Shown here: in pieces, positions 39,359-48,233 of the stretch
How the letters are laid out: every line of letters begins with the position of its first letter
Numbering within the stretch: position 1 is the first letter of the stretch
Source: Cognaticolwellia aestuarii
Lineage (GTDB): Bacteria; Pseudomonadota; Gammaproteobacteria; Enterobacterales; Alteromonadaceae
NCBI RefSeq assembly: GCF_002000025.1
Contig: NZ_MUZV01000012.1
Span: forward strand, 28,974-92,973
DNA: 64,000 bases
Reading direction: 5' to 3'
Program-made: the position numbers and the translations under genes
The notes under the pieces: model-generated
Databases searched by the model: none
Told to the model about the DNA's origin: nothing
What the model saw: the letters and a program-made list of their open reading frames with translations, nothing else

Positions 39359-39387
39359 AAAAACGCAGCTTATAGCTGCGTTTTTTA
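39359..39387. terminator. Bidirectional Rho-independent terminator
   Basis: AAAAAACGCAGCT (39359-39371), loop TAT, AGCTGCGTTTTTT (39375-39387). Lies between the convergent DUF3016 gene and the minus-strand gene ending at 39404. Confidence 0.88.
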
Positions 39388-39403
39388 TCAACACTAATCG
39401 CTG

Positions 39404-39700
39404 TTAGCTTTGTTCAAACTTGGCTAAAACAGTAAATAATTGTTCAATTTTTTTTACGATGTTAATCAATGTTTGTTGATCTGAGGTTTTTTGCCAAAAA
39501 ATTAAGTCATTAGCCACTTCTTCAACATAAGGCTGAAAAGTATTTGCCGTACATTTAAAGCCCGCATCTGCAGTAAATATAGCTGCAAAGCTTGCTTGCT
39601 TGGCTTCACGTAATGTGGCTAACGTAGCGTCTGCTGCTAGTGACTTTTTCAATATGATTGAAATATTATCGATTAATTGTTTGTGTACTGCTTCGCTCAT
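39404..39700 (-). CDS. Hypothetical protein, 98 residues
   Basis: Not recognised. MSEAVHKQLIDNISIILKKS begins an all-helical, soluble-looking protein with a single cysteine (FKCTAN) and a C-terminal amphipathic helix (IVKKIEQLFTVLAKFEQS). No signal peptide or membrane helix. It follows epmB in the same direction after a 95-base gap, so they may be cotranscribed. Coding potential is supported by its complete frame between the terminator at 39359 and epmB. Confidence 0.6.
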   Translation of the reverse strand: MSEAVHKQLIDNISIILKKSLAADATLATLREAKQASFAAIFTADAGFKCTANTFQPYVEEVANDLIFWQKTSDQQTLINIVKKIEQLFTVLAKFEQS

Positions 39701-39795
39701 AATAGCTCGTATTCGTTTGGTCTGTTTAATAACGCTATTATGCCAAATTGATTTGGCTTTTGTTAGCTATTCTATAACATTTTATTGCCATCTTA

Positions 39796-40824
39796 TTATG
39801 GCAAATTTATCGGTGTTTTACTGGCTTCTCCGGCAATTTCTCTGACAAGTTTTGGCATTAAAAAACCGGGTAAAATAGCCATAAGTTCAGTTACTATTTT
39901 TTTGGCTTCTGCTTCGGCTATATCGAAATGAGCTACGCCTTGCACCTTATCAAATAGGTGCAAGTAATAAGGCTGTATGCCACTATCAAACAGCTGTTCA
40001 CTCAATTCGGCTAAAGTGGTTGCGCTGTCATTAACTCCTTTTAATAAAACACTTTGATTAAATAGTGGCACTCTTGCCGCACGCAAAGGTTCTATGGCAT
40101 CAATGACGCTTTTATCAATTTCATTAGCATGATTGATATGAAAAACGATCGTGGGCTTAAGACGTGAAGTGCTTAAGGTGTTAACTAACGCCGGTGTTAT
40201 GCGCTGTGGAATAACAATGGGTAAACGGGTGTGAATACGTAATCGTTTAACGTGACTGACCTGCTCAATTTCATTAATTAACCACTGTAAATGATCATCA
40301 CTGGCCATTAATGGGTCGCCGCCACTGAAAATAACCTCGTTAATTTCAGTGTGGCTTTGAATATAATTCAGCGCCTGCTGCCAACGAGTTTTATTTGGAC
40401 TATTGTCAGCATAAGGAAAATGACGGCGAAAACAGTATCGACAGTTAATAGCACAGCCGGTTTTTACCATCATTAGCACTCGATGTTTATATTTGTGTAG
40501 CAAGCCAGGAGCAACGGTGTCGTGTTCTTCGAGCGGATCTTCTACGTAGCCCTCTGTAATTGAAAACTCGATATCTAACGGCATCACTTGTTTTAGAATA
40601 GGGTCGTTAATATCGCCTTTTTTAATGCGAGACAATAAAGGTCGTGGTACACGTACAGGAAATAATTTGCGGGCAGCAAAGTGCTGTTGATAGTTTTCTG
40701 GTGGAATATCGAGCAACTCAACTAAGGTTTTTGGATCTGTAATAACATTTGCTAATTCTTTTTGCCAAGAAGTGTGCAATTTATCGTTGATTTGGGTTAT
40801 TATTTGCGGCATTTCTATATTCAA
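39796..40824 (-). CDS. epmB: EF-P beta-lysylation protein EpmB (radical SAM lysine 2,3-aminomutase)
   Basis: 342 residues. Converts (S)-alpha-lysine to (R)-beta-lysine, which EpmA attaches to elongation factor P. The radical SAM cluster ligands are C124, C128 and C131 (GCAINCRYCFRRH), followed by FSGGDPLMASD, the SAM-binding GGD motif. It is divergent from efp, its target, with only 46 bases between the starts. epmA is not in this window. Confidence 0.95.
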   Translation of the reverse strand: MNIEMPQIITQINDKLHTSWQKELANVITDPKTLVELLDIPPENYQQHFAARKLFPVRVPRPLLSRIKKGDINDPILKQVMPLDIEFSITEGYVEDPLEEHDTVAPGLLHKYKHRVLMMVKTGCAINCRYCFRRHFPYADNSPNKTRWQQALNYIQSHTEINEVIFSGGDPLMASDDHLQWLINEIEQVSHVKRLRIHTRLPIVIPQRITPALVNTLSTSRLKPTIVFHINHANEIDKSVIDAIEPLRAARVPLFNQSVLLKGVNDSATTLAELSEQLFDSGIQPYYLHLFDKVQGVAHFDIAEAEAKKIVTELMAILPGFLMPKLVREIAGEASKTPINLP

Positions 40825-40870
40825 TTTTTAACCTTTACGTGTACTACGTGAACGAGCGAGCATAATAATT

Positions 40871-41443
40871 ATGGCTAATTTTAGCACTAACCAGTTCAAA
40901 GCTGGACTTAAATTAATGATTGATGGTGAACCTTGTAACATTATCGATAATGAAATCGTAAAACCAGGTAAAGGGCAAGCATTCAACCGTATTAAAATTC
41001 GTAAGTTGATCTCAGGTAAGGTACTAGAAAAAACTTACAAGTCAGGTGAAAGTGTTGAAGGTGCCGATGTAATGGATTCTGAGCTTGGCTATTTATATGC
41101 TGATGGCGAATTTTGGCATTTTATGAACAATGAAACATTTGAGCAAGTGGCGGCAGATGAAAAAGCCGTTGGTGATGTAGCTAAATGGCTAGCTGAAGGT
41201 GATGTTTGTACTATTACTTTTTGGGATGGTAACCCTATCTCGGTCGATCCACCTAACTTTGTTGAATTAGAAATTACAGAAACTGACCCAGGCCTAAAAG
41301 GCGATACGGCTGGTACGGGTGGCAAGCCAGCTACGCTAGTTACTGGTGCTGTTGTACGTGTGCCATTATTTGTACAAATAGGTGACGTGGTTAAAGTTGA
41401 TACTCGTACCGGTGAATATGTCTCACGTGCTGGTAAGTCTTAA
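40871..41443 (+). CDS. efp: Elongation factor P
   Basis: 190 residues, three beta-barrel domains. Relieves ribosome stalling at polyproline. The modified lysine is K34 in the loop KPGKGQAF, the expected site for beta-lysylation by EpmA/EpmB; epmB is the divergent neighbour. The conserved C-terminus [15 protein letters not shown] is intact. Confidence 0.97.
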   Translation: MANFSTNQFKAGLKLMIDGEPCNIIDNEIVKPGKGQAFNRIKIRKLISGKVLEKTYKSGESVEGADVMDSELGYLYADGEFWHFMNNETFEQVAADEKAVGDVAKWLAEGDVCTITFWDGNPISVDPPNFVELEITETDPGLKGDTAGTGGKPATLVTGAVVRVPLFVQIGDVVKVDTRTGEYVSRAGKS

Positions 41444-41476
41444 GTTTTAGGTAGGTATTGTATCTAGCTTAATAAG

Positions 41477-41501
41477 AAGCCTGCATTCGCAGGCTTTTTT
41501 A
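41477..41501 (+). terminator. efp terminator
   Basis: AAGCCTGC (41477-41484), loop ATTC, GCAGGCTT (41489-41496) then T-run. 33 bases past the efp stop codon. Confidence 0.87.
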
Positions 41502-41577
41502 TGTACAGGATGTACGGTATAACGCGGGTGCATGGATGCACAAGAGCGTATATGTACAGGATGTACGGTATAACGCG
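41501..41577. repeat. Two identical 26-bp direct repeats
   Basis: The 26 bases at 41501-41526 recur without change at 41552-41577 (period 51). Each begins ATGTACAGGATGTACGG and ends AACGCG. A small palindrome (GTGCATGGATGCAC) lies between them. This looks like an interspersed-repeat family of the genome; nothing coding is seen. Confidence 0.85.
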
Positions 41578-41736
41578 AATGTAGCCATGTACGTGAATGA
41601 ATGTAAATAACCTCTAACTGTGTGGCATACGATATTAGCTGATTGATGTTTGCCTGCGATAGCGTAAATTCAATCGATATCATTTTAATATTTTAAAGCT
41701 TCCTTGTCTTTTATAGAAAACAAGTGATTGGCTGAT

Positions 41737-41762
41737 TTGCTTTGCTTTGCTTTGCTTTGCTT
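41737..41762. repeat. TTTGC pentanucleotide microsatellite
   Basis: Five tandem TTTGC units plus TT. It lies in the gene-free stretch 41444-42063, which holds otherwise only the efp terminator, the 26-bp repeats and the attC-like structure. Confidence 0.8.
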
Positions 41763-41942
41763 AAATCAATCCAAGATGTCGTCATGTTAATCTGTATTCC
41801 GGCGCCAATCAGCCGGTGTAATATGTTTGTTTTGAAGCTGCCTTAATTGCCTATGCCTAAAAAGATAGGTGAACATGTTGCTTTGACTTAGAAAATCGCC
41901 GATTTTTTATCACAGGGGGGCTGTTATCGACTTAATTTTTTT

Positions 41943-42054
41943 GGGGAACAAACGCTGAGGTAAAAATAATTAAGGCAATCCAGCGTGGCTCTTGTTACTG
42001 TATTTAAACATATTAACCAACCATTTTATTGCCTCTTAGCGAGGTGTTAGAGGC
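41943..42054. repeat. attC-like imperfect inverted repeat upstream of the beta-lactamase gene
   Basis: The left end GAACAAACGCTGAGG (about 41946-41960) can pair with the right end CCTCTTAGCGAGGTGTTAG (42032-42050): GAGG/CCTC, CGCT/AGCG and AAC/GTT in order. The layout, with GTTAGAG at 42046-42052 a few bases before the gene start, recalls an integron attC site (for comparison, Vibrio repeats begin AACAAACGC and end GGCGTTA). The last base of GTTRRRY does not fit. Confidence 0.3.
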
Positions 42055-42063
42055 GCTTCGAAC

Positions 42064-42798
42064 ATGAGATATATCTTCACTGTTTTCCTGTTATTTTCTG
42101 CCGTTGTCTCAGCAACGAATGGGCAACTAAAAATTATCCAATTAACTGATAATGTTTATCAGCATATATCTTATCAAAACATTAAACCTTGGGGCCTCGT
42201 TGGGGCATCAGGTTTAATTGTTATCGATGGTAATAATGCTCATATTATAGATACTCCTTGGACGTCAAATGATACTGTAGCTTTAATCAAATGGATAAAA
42301 GCAAAAAAACTGACGCTTAAAAGCAGTGTTGTTACTCATTTTCATGAGGATGCCAGTGGTGGTATAGAGCTGCTTAATCACTTGAATATAAGAACCTATG
42401 CAACGCCTAAAACTAATCACTTGCTTAAGCGCAAGGGTAGGGAGCAATCTAGTCATGACATTTCCCGTAATACTTTTGAATTAGTCAAAGGTACTATTGA
42501 AATATTTTACCCAGGGGCCGGTCATACAGCAGATAATGTGGTGGTTTGGCTACCCCAAAGTAATACTTTATTTGCTGGCTGTTTTGTAAAAAGTAAACAA
42601 AGTAAAAGTTTAGGTAATATAGAAGATGCGTCAGTGGAAGATTGGCCTTTGTCCATTCAAAAGGTTATTAATAAATATCCTAGTATAGAAATCGTTGTTC
42701 CTGGACATGGTAAGGTAGGCGATATAAGTTTGCTAAAACATACTGAGCAACTTGCTTTAGATGCCAGTGCCTCTAATGAAAAGTTAATCAAAAAGTAA
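42064..42798 (+). CDS. Subclass B1 metallo-beta-lactamase, IMP-like
   Basis: 244 residues, exported (signal peptide to about residue 17, VVSATNG). All six B1 zinc ligands are present: H92, H94 and D96 (THFHEDASGG), H154 (GAGHTADNVV), C173 (AGCFVKS) and H215 (VPGHGKVGD). The substrate-binding lysine K176 and asparagine N185 (LGNIEDA) are also there. IDTPWTSNDT, IEIFYPGAGHTADNVVVWLP and the general spacing resemble the IMP family. It should hydrolyse beta-lactams, including carbapenems, in the periplasm, though activity is not shown by sequence. No transposase or resistance gene is adjacent, but an attC-like structure lies just upstream. Confidence 0.85.
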   Translation: MRYIFTVFLLFSAVVSATNGQLKIIQLTDNVYQHISYQNIKPWGLVGASGLIVIDGNNAHIIDTPWTSNDTVALIKWIKAKKLTLKSSVVTHFHEDASGGIELLNHLNIRTYATPKTNHLLKRKGREQSSHDISRNTFELVKGTIEIFYPGAGHTADNVVVWLPQSNTLFAGCFVKSKQSKSLGNIEDASVEDWPLSIQKVINKYPSIEIVVPGHGKVGDISLLKHTEQLALDASASNEKLIKK

Positions 42799-42891
42799 CT
42801 TTAGTTAAAACTCCCGGGTTGTAAATTTTAGTCAACAATGACTTGGCATATAGTACTGTATTCGCCAACCATTAATGCACATGGATGTCAT

Positions 42892-43680
42892 ATGAAATTT
42901 TTATTGTTTTTAGCGTTTATTTTATCGTCGATTTCCAGTCAAGCTGTTGTAAAAAGGCATGATATTCCTGCTGAAAACTATATGGTAGAAAAAACGCCTG
43001 AATACTTAGTCGATATGCCACACGAAGGTCATGGAGTGCTTATTAATGCACAATGGATTGTAACGGTAGCGCACACTATTTTTTATGATTATGTTGGTCA
43101 GGAGATCGTTGTCGGCTCAGCTCCTTATAAAATTGAAAGTGTTCATATTCACCCTGATTACGTTCAGCCCAATGACAATTTACTTAAAGGTGACTTAGCG
43201 CCTTTGATGAATTTTTTTAAATCTAGAAGTGATATTGCCTTAATTAAATTAACTTCAGCTGTTAGCGGTGTAGAGCCGATAGGTATTTACCAAGGTGAAA
43301 GTGAGAAAGGCCAAATAATCACAGTTTATGGCAAGGGAGCTACTGGTAATGGCTTAACTGGTGAAGATCTTGATACTAAAGCACTTCGTGTCATGCACAA
43401 GTTTCAAAACGTTATTGAGAGCGCTGAAGGCAATTGGTTAGCATTTACTTTTAACCCACCAGCAGAGGCATTATCACTTGAAGGCATGAATGGTTCAGGT
43501 GACAGTGGTGGTGCTTCTGTTATATTTCAAGAGGGTATCCCTTTTCTTGTCGGTTTATCAAGTTGGCAATTAGGGCATGGTGATATATCTACCTTTAAAG
43601 GTGGCTTATATGGTACAACCGCTTATCAAGTTAGGGTGTCGAATTATCAAGACTGGATACTTAAGGTATTGGCGCGCTAA
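42892..43680 (+). CDS. Exported trypsin-like serine protease (S1 family)
   Basis: The ATG at 42892 starts a signal peptide (MKFLLFLAFILSSISSQA), so it is preferred over an ATG 18 codons upstream. The 262-residue form has the full triad: H61 (VTVAHTIF), D114 (SRSDIALIKL) and S205 (GSGDSGGASV). GHGVLINAQWIVTVAH is the typical strand before the histidine. No disulfide cysteines are visible, unlike animal trypsins. Secreted or periplasmic; substrate unknown. It follows the beta-lactamase gene by 93 bases on the same strand. Confidence 0.85.
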   Translation: MKFLLFLAFILSSISSQAVVKRHDIPAENYMVEKTPEYLVDMPHEGHGVLINAQWIVTVAHTIFYDYVGQEIVVGSAPYKIESVHIHPDYVQPNDNLLKGDLAPLMNFFKSRSDIALIKLTSAVSGVEPIGIYQGESEKGQIITVYGKGATGNGLTGEDLDTKALRVMHKFQNVIESAEGNWLAFTFNPPAEALSLEGMNGSGDSGGASVIFQEGIPFLVGLSSWQLGHGDISTFKGGLYGTTAYQVRVSNYQDWILKVLAR

Positions 43681-43888
43681 ATAGGGGTAAGCAAGCATTA
43701 TGCATAGCTACTGATTTAATGAGTGTTTTCCCGTGACATTGAGTATTTTGCCATGACATGAGGAGGTTAATAATTATTGCCTGTAGCGCTATTGCCTAGC
43801 AAGGCATTGTTCAATAAGTAAAGTTTAATAGCGGCTAATGCACAACGACGTGCTTCATCATAAGGTGTTCGTTTTACAAGGAGGTTAA

Positions 43889-44563
43889 GTGTCAAAATTT
43901 AGATTATCTGTATTATATTTTACGGGTGCAATGTTGTTGCTAAGTGGCTTCACTCAGCGGCATGCTTTAGCATGTGAGTTTATCGAGTATTCCAATTATC
44001 TTGAAATTTCACCTAATGTTTTTGCGCACGCCTCTTTCACTTCTGACCAAAAAGAAAAGCTACTTGCTACTATTAATTTAGCTAAATTTAGGGTGAATAA
44101 TACCTTTGGCTCTATGGTCTCTGCTCCTAAAGTTGTCGTTGCAAGTAATGTTGAAGAAGCTGCAAATTTTGGTTCAAACGCTTATGGAACGGCTTTGCTA
44201 ACGCCACTTGGTCAATGTATTGTTTTTGGCCCCAAAGGACAAAACATTGATGTTATTGCTCACGAATATGTGCATGCAGAGGTCCACTTTAGAATGGGCT
44301 GGTTACATCATTTGTTAAATATTCCTACTTGGTTCAACGAGGGAATTGCATTGTTGGTTGATTTTAGAAAGCCCTACTTACTCGAAAATATAAACTTGAC
44401 CCTAAAAGATATTGAATCTGTTAGGGTAAGCAGGTTCGACTTTTCTATCAGTAGCTATCAAGCTTCAAGGGTTTTAGTTGAAGATATTGATAAAACTAAG
44501 CTCTATCAAGGCTTAGAGAAAATCAAGCAAGGGCAAGATATACATAGTGTATTTGCACTGTAA
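43889..44563 (+). CDS. Exported HEXXH metallopeptidase-like protein
   Basis: 224 residues. The GTG start at 43889 is secured by an AAGGAGGTTAA site. A signal peptide ends near HALACE. The zinc motif HEYVH is at 125-129 and a downstream WFNEG puts E151 as the likely third ligand, a gluzincin pattern (peptidase MA-like). Overall similarity to a named peptidase is not recognised. Single gene; the 208-base gap upstream holds no other frame. Confidence 0.75.
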   Translation: MSKFRLSVLYFTGAMLLLSGFTQRHALACEFIEYSNYLEISPNVFAHASFTSDQKEKLLATINLAKFRVNNTFGSMVSAPKVVVASNVEEAANFGSNAYGTALLTPLGQCIVFGPKGQNIDVIAHEYVHAEVHFRMGWLHHLLNIPTWFNEGIALLVDFRKPYLLENINLTLKDIESVRVSRFDFSISSYQASRVLVEDIDKTKLYQGLEKIKQGQDIHSVFAL

Positions 44564-44806
44564 TAACCAAAAACTAAAACAATAAGAGTGATCACTAGCA
44601 GCTTGCTTGATTTTACTTCACTATATTTCAGCAAGCTATACCAATGCCCTAACAGGGCTTATTAACTTAAATCAAGTAGTGGCTAATTAGAAAATGGCAT
44701 TAATGATACCGTTATTAATGCCATTATTGTTTTCACTAGGTGAATAAAGTGTATTGCTAAGCTTTATATGCACCAGACCTGTCCGGTGCATGTTAGTTGT
44801 AGAAGC

Positions 44807-47125
44807 TTACTTTAAATGCTCATTAAAATAATTGGTCATCATGGTTTTCAGATGTAAGGTGGTTCCTTCACCTTCACGTATGCCGTGGCTGCGATTTGGA
44901 TATGACATAAAATCAAATTGGCGGTTATGTTCTATCAGTTCATTAATTAATCTTTCCGTACCTTGGTAGTGTACGTTGTCGTCACCGGTTCCATGAACAA
45001 GCAACAACTTACCCTGTAGGTTTTTAGCATGTGTGATCGGCGAACCTTGTTCATAGCCCTCTGCGTAATCGCTAAGTAATCCAGAATAACGCTCTTGATA
45101 AATACTATCGTATAGGCGTTGATCCGCCACGGGCGCTAACGATATGCCAACTTTGTATAATTCAGGGTAACGAAATAGCATATTCAAGGTCATTGAGCCG
45201 CCCCCTGAGTGACCCCAAATTCCAACACGGTCGCTATCAATATATGACCAGCGCTCTGTCATCGCTTTTAATGCGTCTGCTTGATCACGTGATGATAATA
45301 TACCGACAGCGCCGTAAATTGACTTGCGCCATGCTCTGCCTTTAGGTGCAGGCGTGCCGCGATTATCAATTGAGGCAACAATAAAGCCTTGCTCGGTTAA
45401 CATTTGATCCCATAAGTAAGCATTACCGCGCCATTTGTCTTGTGCTGTTTGTCCGGCGGGCTCACCGTAAACATAAAATATAATGGGGTATTTTTTACTG
45501 GCATCAAAGTCAGCTGGGCGCATGATGTAACCGTCAAGCACCACGCCATCTTGTGCTGTTACTTGAAAGAACTCATGTTCAGGCTTTGCTAGTGCAGCTA
45601 ATTGTTTATTCAGCTTTTCGTTGGTCATTAATTGATGCTTTGGCTGGTGTTCGGCAACTTTAATCAATTGTTTTTGAGTTGGTTGAGCAAAGCTTGAAAA
45701 TGAATGTATTGCCCACTGGCCGTCAGATGACATTTGATAGCGGTTTGAACCGGCATACTCATTCGGTGTTATGCGTTGATTCGATAAGGTGCCATCAAGC
45801 TTACTACGGTATAAGTAACGTTGTGCGACGTTATCAGGCGAAGCGATAAAGTATATCCAACCATTTTTTTCATCAATGGCTTTAACGTCGATAATATCAA
45901 AAGCGCCATCGGTTAAATTTACTATGTTGCTACCATCGCGTGATATTTTGTAGATATGACGCCAACCGTTGCGTTCACTTTTCCAGATAAAGTCAGTGCC
46001 GTTTTCTAGCCATTTAGCGTCATCATAAAAGTCGAGAAAGTTTTCTTCTTGTTCGGTTAGTATCAGCTCAACATCACCGTTTTTTATCTCGGTAAGGTAG
46101 AGCTTGTTGGTGTCTTGTTTACGATTAACGTGTTGAATTAATACTTGCTTAGAATTTCCAGACCAGTTCATACGCGGCACATACATTTCACGCGAATTAT
46201 TCGGTAACTTGGCCCAAGTGGTTTTAGCATTGCTGACATTAACAATACCAATTTTTGCTAAGGCATTCTCTTCGCCTACTTTAGGGTAAGGAAACTTCGT
46301 TAATGTTGGATAAAGTTCATCAGTATTGTTGATCATGATGAAGTCTTTGCTGCCACGGGTATCTAACTGCCAGTAAGCAATGCTTTTGCCGTTAGGGCTC
46401 CAACGAAAACCATCACGAATTGAAAACTCTTCTTCGTAAACCCAATCAAATAAACCATTAATAATACCGTTACCAGCATCAGAGGTAAGTTGCTTAATGT
46501 GATGATTTGCTAGTGTTTCAACATAAATGTTATTGTCGGTTACGTAAGCAACTTTGCTGCCATCAGGCGAGAACTTGGCAAACATTAAGCTACTATCTTT
46601 AACGTCTTTACCACCTAATTGACTCAATTGATTATTTTTTATATTTAAAAGCCAGTAATCACCGCGGCTATTTGAACGCCAAACCTTTTTACTGTTGGTA
46701 TAAATGAGTAGCTTCGTACGATCATCTGACCAAAGATAATTGTCGATTGATAAAGCTTGGTTTTGACCGCTTGGCATAAGTTGCTCTGCAGAAATGAGTA
46801 CTTGGCGAGCTAAGGTATTTGGATCGTAGAAAACAATATCTTTGCCAATACTTTCTACTTTTTCAGTATCATCGTTACTGTCTTTATCCGTTTGCTTAGT
46901 TTTTTCAGACTTTTCAATAGCGGTGTAACCACTACCATCAGCAAGCCAACGAATTTGACCTAGCCATTGGGCGCTAAATTCATCATCTTTATAGATACGT
47001 TCAAGGGTTAAAGGCATGTGGTTTAGGCTTTGAGTTGGCACTTGCTCAGACGTACTCTGACAAGCAATTAATGAGACTGAAATGGCGGTTAATGCACACC
47101 ATCGCGACAGCTTAGTTATCAACAT
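44807..47125 (-). CDS. S9-family prolyl oligopeptidase, dipeptidyl peptidase IV-like lipoprotein
   Basis: 772 residues. The N-terminus ends in a lipobox (VSLIACQS), so it is a periplasm-facing lipoprotein. A beta-propeller N-terminal domain (DPPIV N) covers about 90-480; the C-terminal alpha/beta hydrolase has the nucleophile S640 in GHSGGGS, with Asp and His in HGTGDDNVHY and NRSHGI. The propeller motif DWVYEEEF marks the DPP IV type, which removes Xaa-Pro dipeptides. Likely role: peptide scavenging. Confidence 0.92.
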   Translation of the reverse strand: MLITKLSRWCALTAISVSLIACQSTSEQVPTQSLNHMPLTLERIYKDDEFSAQWLGQIRWLADGSGYTAIEKSEKTKQTDKDSNDDTEKVESIGKDIVFYDPNTLARQVLISAEQLMPSGQNQALSIDNYLWSDDRTKLLIYTNSKKVWRSNSRGDYWLLNIKNNQLSQLGGKDVKDSSLMFAKFSPDGSKVAYVTDNNIYVETLANHHIKQLTSDAGNGIINGLFDWVYEEEFSIRDGFRWSPNGKSIAYWQLDTRGSKDFIMINNTDELYPTLTKFPYPKVGEENALAKIGIVNVSNAKTTWAKLPNNSREMYVPRMNWSGNSKQVLIQHVNRKQDTNKLYLTEIKNGDVELILTEQEENFLDFYDDAKWLENGTDFIWKSERNGWRHIYKISRDGSNIVNLTDGAFDIIDVKAIDEKNGWIYFIASPDNVAQRYLYRSKLDGTLSNQRITPNEYAGSNRYQMSSDGQWAIHSFSSFAQPTQKQLIKVAEHQPKHQLMTNEKLNKQLAALAKPEHEFFQVTAQDGVVLDGYIMRPADFDASKKYPIIFYVYGEPAGQTAQDKWRGNAYLWDQMLTEQGFIVASIDNRGTPAPKGRAWRKSIYGAVGILSSRDQADALKAMTERWSYIDSDRVGIWGHSGGGSMTLNMLFRYPELYKVGISLAPVADQRLYDSIYQERYSGLLSDYAEGYEQGSPITHAKNLQGKLLLVHGTGDDNVHYQGTERLINELIEHNRQFDFMSYPNRSHGIREGEGTTLHLKTMMTNYFNEHLK

Positions 47126-47287
47126 TGTTTATCCTTAATTTTTTTCTTTACTTTAAATTGTATACAATGTTAAGGCAAATGCATTCATCGTAACTTTTTG
47201 TTGCTTCATCATTATTACGTGCACTATACGTTGAAAATAACTAACTTGCCCCCACGTTAAAGGCACGCAATTTTTTTGAGGTTCGCT

Positions 47288-48229
47288 ATGCTACCAGCAC
47301 TAGAAATATCAGGATTAACGAAAACCTATAAAGGTGGTTTTCAAGCACTTAAAGGCATTGACCTTACCGTTAAGCAGGGAGATTTTTTTGCTTTGCTTGG
47401 CCCTAATGGTGCGGGTAAGTCGACAACCATTGGTATTATTACATCGCTTGTCAATAAAACTGCCGGTAGTGTTGCTGTTTTTGGTCATGATATTGATCAA
47501 GCGCTTGAAGCCGCAAAAAGTTTTATCGGTTTAGTACCACAAGAGTTTAATTTTAATCAGTTTGAGTCCTTGATGAAAATACTGGTCAATCAGGCTGGCT
47601 ATTATGGGGTTGAACGTAAGATTGCAGTGCAACGTGCTGAAAAATATTTAAAGCAGCTCGACTTATGGGAAAAGCGAAATGACGCTGCCCGTATGCTTTC
47701 TGGCGGTATGAAACGCCGTTTAATGATTGCTAGAGCGTTAATGCATGAACCTAAAATGCTTATTCTTGATGAGCCAACAGCGGGTGTTGATATTGAACTT
47801 CGTCGTTCAATGTGGGGTTTTTTACGTGAGCTTAATGAGCAGGGTATTACCATTATTTTAACCACGCATTATTTAGAAGAAGCCGAAATGCTTTGTCGTA
47901 ATATTGCCATTATCGACTCAGGCATTATTGTTGAAAATACCGATATGAAATCGTTGTTAGCAAAACTTGATGTCGAAACCTTTGTTTTTGATTTAAAGCC
48001 TAATAGCGCACCTAAAGTATTAGAAAACTTGAGCTCTAGGGTTATTGATGATCATACCTTAGAGGTTGACCTAAATAAGAGCCAAACTCTTAACGCCATT
48101 TTTACCGAGCTTAATGCACAAGGTATTGAAGTGTTGAGTATGCGAAATAAAAGTAACCGCCTTGAAGAGCTATTTGTTAGCTTAGTCGGTAGTGGGCAAG
48201 CAGCTGTTGATAGCGCAGTTAAGGAATAA
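47288..48229 (+). CDS. yadG: ABC exporter ATP-binding protein, YadG-like
   Basis: 313 residues from the ATG at 47288, preceded by GAGG at 47278-47281. Walker A GPNGAGKST, signature LSGGMKRRLMIARAL and Walker B MLILDEPTAGVD are complete. A C-terminal regulatory extension follows. With the ABC-2 permease gene 4 bases downstream it forms a YadG/YadH-type exporter of unknown substrate. Confidence 0.92.
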   Translation: MLPALEISGLTKTYKGGFQALKGIDLTVKQGDFFALLGPNGAGKSTTIGIITSLVNKTAGSVAVFGHDIDQALEAAKSFIGLVPQEFNFNQFESLMKILVNQAGYYGVERKIAVQRAEKYLKQLDLWEKRNDAARMLSGGMKRRLMIARALMHEPKMLILDEPTAGVDIELRRSMWGFLRELNEQGITIILTTHYLEEAEMLCRNIAIIDSGIIVENTDMKSLLAKLDVETFVFDLKPNSAPKVLENLSSRVIDDHTLEVDLNKSQTLNAIFTELNAQGIEVLSMRNKSNRLEELFVSLVGSGQAAVDSAVKE

Positions 48230-48233
48230 AATA

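Noticed and set aside
41447..41683. 78-codon minus-strand frame after efp
   Set aside because: Runs through the efp terminator and the 26-bp repeats; repetitive product (RYTVHPVH repeated) is a by-product of the repeats.
43681..43888. Second attC site downstream of the hydrolase genes
   Set aside because: GCCTAGCAAGGCATTGTT is suggestive, but no partner end pairs with it.
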